Below, one piece after another: positions 57,902 through 64,000 of a DNA stretch of 64,000 nt. Under the pieces are notes generated by a model. The model had not been told where the DNA came from. It saw only the letters and a program-made list of their open reading frames with translations, and ran no database searches. The translations under genes and the position numbers were made by a program. This DNA comes from Bartonella sp. WD12.1 (lineage in GTDB: Bacteria > Pseudomonadota > Alphaproteobacteria > Rhizobiales > Rhizobiaceae), in assembly GCF_002022415.1 (NCBI RefSeq), contig NZ_MUBG01000001.1, positions 1,446,501 to 1,510,500 of the forward strand, read 5' to 3'. Every line of letters begins with the position of its first letter. Within the stretch, counting starts at the first letter, position 1.

Positions 57902-58585
57902 ATGAACAGCTACACCCTTTTAATTGTTGAGGAAGAGGATGACTTGCGCTCTATTCTGCTAGAACAATTGCAAATCCATAAAGAATTTGAAGTGCTTCAA
58001 GCAAAAACAGCCAAAGAAGGAATCGCAATAGCTCATAAAGAAAAAATCGATCTTGCTGTTTTTGATATTAAACTGCCTGATCTGGATGGCCGCGAAGCTG
58101 TTAAAAAATTACGCGATCAAAAATTTCGCGCTCCCATTATTATGATAACTGATCATGACACAAATTGTGATACTTTTTTAAACCTTGAAGCAGGTGCCAA
58201 TGATTATGTAACAAAACCCTTTCGTTTTGCGGTGTTGTTAGCGCGTATTCGAACCCAATTACATCAATACGAACACCATGAAGATGCAATTTTTCGTATT
58301 GGTTCTTACACTTTTAAACCTGGGCAAAAACTTCTGATTGATTGTCATGGTAATAAAATCCGCCTTACCGAAAAAGAGGCAGCAATTCTTAAATATCTTT
58401 ATAACACGCGTAACAAAGTTGTAAGCCGTGAAACATTGCTGGAACACATTTGGGGTTATAATAAAAACATTGTTACCCACACATTAGAAACCCACATTTA
58501 CCGTTTACGCAAAAAAATTGAAAAAGATCCTTCTAATGCCCAGATTCTCATTACAGATCATAATGGCTACCGCCTTAATCTTTGA
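57902..58585 (+). CDS. OmpR/PhoB-family response regulator
   Basis: This is a two-domain DNA-binding regulator. Receiver: acidic cluster EEEDD at residues 10-14, phospho-acceptor D55 in AVFDIKLPDLDG, T83 in MITDHD and K105 in YVTKPF. A winged-helix effector covers about residues 130-227 (RLTEKEAAILKYLYNTRNKV, ETHIYRLRKKIE). All phosphorylation residues are in place. No histidine kinase lies beside it, so the partner is unknown. An AAGGA ribosome site precedes the ATG. Related rhizobial regulators here are annotated only as PhoB-like. Confidence 0.93.
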   Translation: MNSYTLLIVEEEDDLRSILLEQLQIHKEFEVLQAKTAKEGIAIAHKEKIDLAVFDIKLPDLDGREAVKKLRDQKFRAPIIMITDHDTNCDTFLNLEAGANDYVTKPFRFAVLLARIRTQLHQYEHHEDAIFRIGSYTFKPGQKLLIDCHGNKIRLTEKEAAILKYLYNTRNKVVSRETLLEHIWGYNKNIVTHTLETHIYRLRKKIEKDPSNAQILITDHNGYRLNL

Positions 58586-58625
58586 TTTTTAAGTAATGAT
58601 TGCTTTTAAAACGACTCTGGCGTCA

Positions 58626-59387
58626 TCAATTTTTCTCTGAAGCAAAATCAGATCCAGATAAGATATATCTCTCGCGAGTCTGTGGTGATAATGCAGGAAT
58701 GAACACACGTCGTGATTGGCGGCGTTGTATACTTATACCTTGATAAATACGTTTGTGCGCATGACACATTAAAAGCCCACCAAAATAAGGAAAAAGGTGG
58801 CGTATCAATGGTCTATAAAAAAATGAAAACAACCGCGCTGTATAATTTAAGGAAGGCGTATAATATACAATTTCTCGCACAGGTCCGGATATAAAATTTG
58901 TTTCTTCAAATAAACGAACAATTTGTTGCCGACTATAAGGTTCGCCATAGCCAAAAGGTGTACAATCATTGCGTGCCCAAAAACCGCTGCGATTGGGAAC
59001 AATAACAATCAAATGGCCATTAGGCGCTAAAACACGCCATATTTCTTTAAGAGTTTCGCGTGAATTTTCTGTATATTCAAGTGCATGAACCAACAAAACA
59101 CAATCAATCGAAGCATCAGGAAGAGGCAAATCTTCTTCAAAAACAAGTGCTGTAGCAACCCTATCAGCACAAGGCCAAGGTAAAGCACCCTGACTAGCGG
59201 GCATAAAAGCAAAACAATGTTGTGCACGTGTACACAACACAGAAAGGTAAGGAACTGCATAACCAAAACCCATTACTCGCTTATCGACAAGATTTGGCCA
59301 ATATAAATTTAATTGCTCACAAATCGTCGTTTGCACCCGAAGACCAAGTGTAGAAGCATAAAAATCTTTGAGTGTAACTATATCCAA
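58626..59387 (-). CDS. SAM-dependent methyltransferase (class I)
   Basis: The 253-residue protein has a Methyltransf_11-type fold. Motif I is weak: KRVMGFGYAVPYLSVL at residues 36-51. LPLPDASIDCVLLVHALEY near residues 92-110 is the typical post-II motif, and EIWRVLAPNGHLIVIVPNRSG a clear motif III. The substrate is unknown; relatives near gloB in rhizobia are also unassigned. I found no gloB in the adjoining gap. Confidence 0.85.
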   Translation of the reverse strand: MDIVTLKDFYASTLGLRVQTTICEQLNLYWPNLVDKRVMGFGYAVPYLSVLCTRAQHCFAFMPASQGALPWPCADRVATALVFEEDLPLPDASIDCVLLVHALEYTENSRETLKEIWRVLAPNGHLIVIVPNRSGFWARNDCTPFGYGEPYSRQQIVRLFEETNFISGPVREIVYYTPSLNYTARLFSFFYRPLIRHLFPYFGGLLMCHAHKRIYQGISIQRRQSRRVFIPALSPQTRERYILSGSDFASEKN

Positions 59388-59661
59388 TTTACATTACCAT
59401 GTAGAAACAAATATCAAACGTTGCAGCACCTTATAGTCAACTTATATGGGTTTGCACCTCTTCCCCTCAAGAGCAAAAATCTCCACCTTTCACTCTTTTA
59501 ACCAAAATAATTCAAAAACAAAGTAACATAAATAAGATAACACCACTATTATTATTACTTCACCAAAAGCACGGTTTACTTCGCTTCACTTTTTTATTTT
59601 GAGTGCATCTTACTTTATAAAAATTTTCAATGCGCTTTTTTTAATATTGATTTAAATTTGA

Positions 59662-62097
59662 CTAACGAAAGTGAAGCAATCTTTCAAGATAGCTTTTTTC
59701 TGCTTCAGGAATACGATCATTATTAAGGCGTTTGCGAATTTCTTCCAAAATCTGTCGTGCACGCATTTGATCATTTTTCTGTGCTCCCCCCACACCTTCT
59801 TGATTTTGACCTGTCTTTGAAGAAAGCGGACGTCCTAATGGATCCTGAGGACCACGAGCATCATCGTGATTACCTCCTTCTTTTTTCAGTACCTGGCGCA
59901 TTTTTTTTAAAACACTTTGTGCACCTTGCCGTAGGGATTCTAAAGCCTCTGACTGATTTTGCATTGACATTTCATAGTCTCCATTATCAAGGGCGGTCTT
60001 TGCAGAATTCATTTTCTTTTCTGCCTCTTTCAACGCGTCATTTTGTTTAAGACCTTGTTCTGAGAGTTCCTTTTCTAATTTTGATAACTCAGACTGCAAT
60101 TCAATCAGACGATCTTCCAAAGTTTTGCTTTGCTTTTCCTCATTGCTTGTGACATTTTCTCCATCACGACGTTGTTTCTTTTCTAAATGGTGCGTATCAT
60201 TAAGAATTTCTTGCTGTCGACGCATCAAATCACCAAGTTGATCTAACTTTTTTTTCATTTGTGTTTCTTGATGATCATTTTGCTTTTTAGCTTGATTACT
60301 TTTTCGATTCTGCAAATGATCAAGTGTCTGCTCAATTTCAGCTAAAAGCTGTTCAGCTGAAGAAGAAGAACCCAACTTGGCCATTTCTTCAATCGAATCC
60401 AGCTTTTTGGATAATGAATCTTCAGAAAGTGTAGTCTTACGCTCATTGGCATCTTTTGATTTTTTTTCAGGCAAAGCACTAATATAATCATTCACAGCTT
60501 GGCGTAAATTTTCCATGAGTCTTTCAATTTCCTCACTTGAAGTGCCATGGCGTAATGCATCACGCAAAGCAGCTTGTGCTTGTTTTAACCTTTGTTGAGC
60601 AGGTTCAAACTGATCACCTTCAATACCTAAAGCAATTTGCCATAAATAATGAACAACATCACGCAATTGATCATCTGTTTTTGCAGCAGAAAGTCTTATC
60701 CACGCACTCTGCAATGCCAGAAAATGTGTTACATTTTGAAGACCATCTTCCGGACGCACAAGTAAAGCAGAAAGCATATCAAGTACACGTTCTCGTGCAT
60801 GTGCATCAAGTGCCAACAAACGACGTTGCTCATCCACCGCACGAGCAACAGGGTTAGCAAAAATACGTTGCGGTAACATCATGATAAAAGTTTTACTACG
60901 CCCCTGCTGACCAGCCCCATCTTCTGCTACCAAAGTGATTTTAACCTCGCTACCAGCCCATGGATGACCAGATATATCTTGAACTGTGCGCATTTTACCT
61001 TTTCCACCACGCGCTAAAAGAAGTTTTATCTCAGGCGCCCTATAAAGAGGAGAAGCATTTTTATGCTGATCAAGAAGAGGTTCCATTACAACAAAAGCTT
61101 TTGTTACGCCATAATCATCATCCATTTCATAGCGTAACTCTAATGAACCGGCTAAAATCCGCTCTGGTTTTGCAAGCCAATGAATCGTGGGCGCTTTATC
61201 TTTAATCATGTGCAAATGCCATTGTTGCTGCCTACGACGCGATGATACAGACAAATGCATTGAACGATCTAAGCGTGTTTCAAAACGAGTCATTGGGTCA
61301 TTTAAAACCGTTTGTTCACTTTTTTCAGTAAGTAAAATTTTATGTCCACCGTCTTCAGACACAGCCTTAACCTTAACACCAGCGCCATTAACAACGCGTA
61401 CAACGACATCACTACCTTCAGGAACAGTAAGCTGTGTTGTCTCATCTCGTGTTAAATAAATAGGTGCAATGCCCGTATAAGCAGGTGGTGTGACCCAAGC
61501 ATCAACACGTATTGATGATTCATCAACCACAGGGCGTAGATCAAACGCGTCTGATAAACGCCCCCCAGACGAGCCAAAAGAAAAACTAAAAGCACACACA
61601 CACAACAAAATAAATAGTGCCCTAAGAGCTATAGGATCATAGGCAGCACTATTAGGGTAAGCAAATCCAATTTGAACATGATGCAACTGTTCTGTCATGC
61701 GGCGTTGATGTTCACGCCAAATAACCACGCTAGAACCATCATTATCTTCAACACACAAACGATCTTTTTGAACACTTAAAGGCTGGTTTTTAAACCCACT
61801 TGTCTGCTCAATATAGCAATCAACATCCCTTGCTGTGGGAAAGCGAAAACCAAATAGTAGAAATAAACTTCCTAAAATAACAAAAAGTATGAGCCAAAGA
61901 AAAAATAAATGCCACCAATAACTTAAGAGGCTAAAAACACCAAACCAACTAAGCGAACATAAAAGACTTAACGCTAAAAAAAATGGTAATAGCCGCGGCC
62001 ATATCCGCTCAAAAAATAAGAAACACCAAGCGAGAAGGCGTGCAAATAAAAGCCTTATTTTCAGAAAACCTTTGATGTTTTCGTCTTTCATAGACAA
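59662..62097 (-). CDS. TIGR02302/DUF4175-family membrane protein
   Basis: The 811-residue protein has N-terminal hydrophobic helices (about residues 17-90, plus one near 155-178) and a large periplasmic part with VDAWVTPPAYTGIAPIYL. A long charged coiled coil rich in Q, K and E follows (about residues 520-740), and it ends NDRIPEAEKSYLERLLHF. This is the architecture of TIGR02302, found only in alphaproteobacteria next to lysA; the function is unknown. AAGGA lies seven bases before a TTG at 62097, giving that start some support over ATG 62091. Confidence 0.87.
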   Translation of the reverse strand: MSMKDENIKGFLKIRLLFARLLAWCFLFFERIWPRLLPFFLALSLLCSLSWFGVFSLLSYWWHLFFLWLILFVILGSLFLLFGFRFPTARDVDCYIEQTSGFKNQPLSVQKDRLCVEDNDGSSVVIWREHQRRMTEQLHHVQIGFAYPNSAAYDPIALRALFILLCVCAFSFSFGSSGGRLSDAFDLRPVVDESSIRVDAWVTPPAYTGIAPIYLTRDETTQLTVPEGSDVVVRVVNGAGVKVKAVSEDGGHKILLTEKSEQTVLNDPMTRFETRLDRSMHLSVSSRRRQQQWHLHMIKDKAPTIHWLAKPERILAGSLELRYEMDDDYGVTKAFVVMEPLLDQHKNASPLYRAPEIKLLLARGGKGKMRTVQDISGHPWAGSEVKITLVAEDGAGQQGRSKTFIMMLPQRIFANPVARAVDEQRRLLALDAHARERVLDMLSALLVRPEDGLQNVTHFLALQSAWIRLSAAKTDDQLRDVVHYLWQIALGIEGDQFEPAQQRLKQAQAALRDALRHGTSSEEIERLMENLRQAVNDYISALPEKKSKDANERKTTLSEDSLSKKLDSIEEMAKLGSSSSAEQLLAEIEQTLDHLQNRKSNQAKKQNDHQETQMKKKLDQLGDLMRRQQEILNDTHHLEKKQRRDGENVTSNEEKQSKTLEDRLIELQSELSKLEKELSEQGLKQNDALKEAEKKMNSAKTALDNGDYEMSMQNQSEALESLRQGAQSVLKKMRQVLKKEGGNHDDARGPQDPLGRPLSSKTGQNQEGVGGAQKNDQMRARQILEEIRKRLNNDRIPEAEKSYLERLLHFR

Positions 62098-62204
62098 TCA
62101 TTTGTCCTTTTTAATAATAAGTTAAAAATCATAAGACCTATAAAAATAATTTGCACCATATAAATCATTCCATAAAAGTTTATTGGAAACAATGTCAAAG
62201 ACAT

Positions 62205-63479
62205 TTAAAAATTCTCAATCCAATCTGGAATATGATCAAAACCTATCAATTGTGCATAATCAAGACGTGGGCGAATAACAGCATAACGCGTATCTTGAAC
62301 TAAAACTTCCGGTACTAAAAGCCTGCTATTATAAGTATTTGCCATCACTGCACCATAAGCGCCTGCTCCAGTAACTGCCAAAAGATCACCCGCCTTTAGC
62401 ACTGGCAAACAACGATCTAATGCTAAATAATCACCAGTTTCACAAACAGGGCCAACAACATCTGCATTGATCATCACAGCATTTAATGGCGTTTTTTTCA
62501 CTGGTATCACATCATGCCAAGTATCATAAAGTGTTGGACGCATAAAATCATTCATTGCCGCATCAACAATAACAAAATTGCGCACCTTGCCTCTTTTGAA
62601 ATACACAACAGATGTTACCAACACACCAGCATTGCCAACAATACTGCGCCCAGGCTCTAAAATTACAGTGATTCCTAAAGGTGCAATATGTTTCTTTACC
62701 AGTGCCGCATAATCAAAAGGAGAAGGCACTAAACATGACTCACGACCATAAGAAACCCCAAGCCCACCTCCAATATCTACATGAGTTATGGCATAACCAT
62801 CATTGCGTAAGTGGCGCACAAAATCTGCAGCAATTATAAACGCTTCTTCAAATGGTTTTAAATCACAAATCTGGCTACCAATATGCATAGCCACACCACA
62901 CACTTGAAGGCCAGGCAATTGTGCTGCCTTTTTATAAGCATCATATGCCAATGCCAACGGAATACCAAATTTATTTTCAGATTTACCAGTTGTAATTTTC
63001 TGATGGGTCTTTGCATCTACATCTGGAGTAAGACGCAACGAAATGCGCGCATTTTTTGAAAGTGCAACAGCCCGTGCTGATAATTGTTCAAGTTCCTGCT
63101 CTGATTCGACATTAAAACAACAAATATCATGTGCAAGGGCAAAATCTATTTCTCTAACCGTTTTACCAACACCAGCATAAACAATACGATGCGCAGGAAT
63201 ACCAACAGCTAAAGCACGCCGTAATTCACCTTCTGACACCACATCAGCTCCTGCCCCACTGCGTGCTAAAAGCCTTAAAATAGCCTGATTGGAATTTGCT
63301 TTAACCGCATAAGCAATAAGGTTAGGTATATCGTGAAATGCATTTTGATAGTCTTGAAAATGAGCAATAAGTGCATTGGCTGAATAACAATAAAAAGGTG
63401 TTCCAACCTTATCTGCAAGTGTGGAAAGTAAAAGACCTTCAGCATAAAGCATGTCTTGATGATAAGGGAAAAAACGCAT
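62205..63479 (-). CDS. lysA: Diaminopimelate decarboxylase
   Basis: LysA converts meso-diaminopimelate to lysine. The PLP lysine is K60 in LIAYAVKANSN. Further motifs are GAGADVVSEGELRRAL, the histidine segment GVAMHIGSQI, the glycine loop VDIGGGLGVSYG, VILEPGRSIVGNAG and the CETGDYLA cysteine region. The 424-residue length is normal. The gene starts eight bases after the LptM-like lipoprotein gene. Lysine synthesis thus appears kept while arginine synthesis (argH next door) is broken. Confidence 0.97.
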   Translation of the reverse strand: MRFFPYHQDMLYAEGLLLSTLADKVGTPFYCYSANALIAHFQDYQNAFHDIPNLIAYAVKANSNQAILRLLARSGAGADVVSEGELRRALAVGIPAHRIVYAGVGKTVREIDFALAHDICCFNVESEQELEQLSARAVALSKNARISLRLTPDVDAKTHQKITTGKSENKFGIPLALAYDAYKKAAQLPGLQVCGVAMHIGSQICDLKPFEEAFIIAADFVRHLRNDGYAITHVDIGGGLGVSYGRESCLVPSPFDYAALVKKHIAPLGITVILEPGRSIVGNAGVLVTSVVYFKRGKVRNFVIVDAAMNDFMRPTLYDTWHDVIPVKKTPLNAVMINADVVGPVCETGDYLALDRCLPVLKAGDLLAVTGAGAYGAVMANTYNSRLLVPEVLVQDTRYAVIRPRLDYAQLIGFDHIPDWIENF

Positions 63480-63487
63480 AAAGACCT

Positions 63488-63667
63488 CTATTGTATCAAT
63501 CGATCGAGAATAAAAAGTTTATCCGTCTTTCTTTCAGAAACAAAAGCTTTTTGCGAAGACTTAACCGTTGTTGAAGAAGATAATTCTAATGCCCCTTTAC
63601 GCCCGCACCCAACTATAACAACATTAAAAAAAAGGACAATTATTAAATTCTTTAAAATAGTTCTCAT
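63488..63667 (-). CDS. lptM: LptM-like small lipoprotein
   Basis: The 59-residue precursor starts MRTILKNLIIVLFFNVV and has the lipobox VIVGC directly followed by GRKGAL. That G-C-G-x-K-G-x-L pattern is the signature of LptM (YifL), a small lipoprotein that helps mature the LptDE translocon. From memory it lies between argH and lysA in many proteobacteria, as here. The frame is open 30 codons upstream, but that part covers the argH remnant. Confidence 0.85.
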   Translation of the reverse strand: MRTILKNLIIVLFFNVVIVGCGRKGALELSSSTTVKSSQKAFVSERKTDKLFILDRLIQ

Positions 63668-63753
63668 GCGCCCTTTTCTTTTCATATTGATATTTTGCTG
63701 CATTTTTTTGTATTTACAATTAAATCTATTCACGCACTCACACGATGCCTTTT

Positions 63754-64000
63754 TCAATAGGCAATTTGGTAAAGTACTTCTAAAGGCGCTGTTCTACCAA
63801 AACTTTTACGACTTTCAACTGATTTTTCAACTGTTAAAACATCAAAAACAAGCTGCATTTATATCAGGATAAATCGTTTGAAGTTCAGCTAATGATAAAT
63901 CATTAAGACGACATTTCTTTTTTTCTGCCAATACCACTAATGTGCCCAATAATATGATGAGTCTCACGAAAAGGAAGCCCCAATTTGGATAACCCAATCA
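63754..64000 (-). pseudogene. argH: argH (argininosuccinate lyase) with two frameshifts, cut by window edge
   Basis: ArgH releases arginine and fumarate in the last step of arginine synthesis. The visible C-terminal part reads KLGLPFRETHHIIG in one frame. It continues LVVLAEKKKCRLNDLSLAEL in a second and VFDVLTVEKSVESRKSFGR plus TAPLEVLYQIAY in a third. All three are clear ArgH pieces in the right order. One extra G in the GGGC at 63944-63947 and one extra T (plus-strand AA at 63850-63851) explain the breaks. Two independent insertions within 100 bases make a sequencing error unlikely. The 5' part lies outside. Confidence 0.88.

Overview
This 64 kb window looks like core chromosome of a Bartonella-type alphaproteobacterium (order Rhizobiales/Hyphomicrobiales). 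It is AT-rich, its intergenic gaps are long, and its gene neighbourhoods are those of rhizobia and Brucella with many members missing or broken. Species was not assigned. I saw no tRNA, rRNA, insertion sequence, prophage or CRISPR array.

Layout. 1-6.9 kb: the 5' part of priA, a decayed transaldolase, lptE, leuS and a YggS protein. 7.1-9.4 kb: ftsE-ftsX-ydcF. 9.9-14.6 kb: a three-gene MacAB/outer-membrane-factor export operon. 14.7-18.8 kb: xthA, lolA, ftsK. 19-24 kb: a UbiH-type monooxygenase and sdhCDAB. 25-27 kb: rimM-trmD-rplS. 27-34.3 kb: sapC, xerC, a frameshifted bolA, a J-domain protein, cobS, cobT, a YhhQ transporter and rpmB. 34.6-42.4 kb: surf1, a DUF1127 mini-protein, purH, a heparinase-like protein, rsmB, htpX and an SdhAF4-type assembly factor. 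42.5-44.8 kb: rpsP, a degenerate chorismate mutase and ffh. 45-50.7 kb: carbonic anhydrase and the very large NAD-glutamate dehydrogenase. 51.5-57.8 kb: a GATase, a HemY/mitofilin-like pair, tsaD, an EVE protein and an L,D-transpeptidase. 57.9-64 kb: a response regulator, a methyltransferase, a TIGR02302 membrane protein, lysA, lptM and a broken argH.

The genes fit an aerobic intracellular or blood-borne parasite living on host amino acids. Glutamate dehydrogenase and succinate dehydrogenase (with its assembly factor) feed respiration. Envelope genes (lptE, lptM, lolA, L,D-transpeptidase, ftsEX) and translation genes are kept. Biosynthetic genes are dying: argH has two frameshifts, the chorismate mutase has lost active-site arginines, transaldolase is a fossil, bolA is frameshifted at a homopolymer, and hemC/hemD are absent beside tsaD, which agrees with the known heme requirement of Bartonella.

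I found no clearly new multi-gene system. The least explained signals are non-coding: a phased pair of 17-bp palindromes near 2.4 kb, interlocked inverted repeats near 24.6 kb, and a GC-richer structured segment upstream of ffh. An apparently orphan CobS-CobT ATPase/VWA pair beside a J-domain gene is the most interesting protein-level question.
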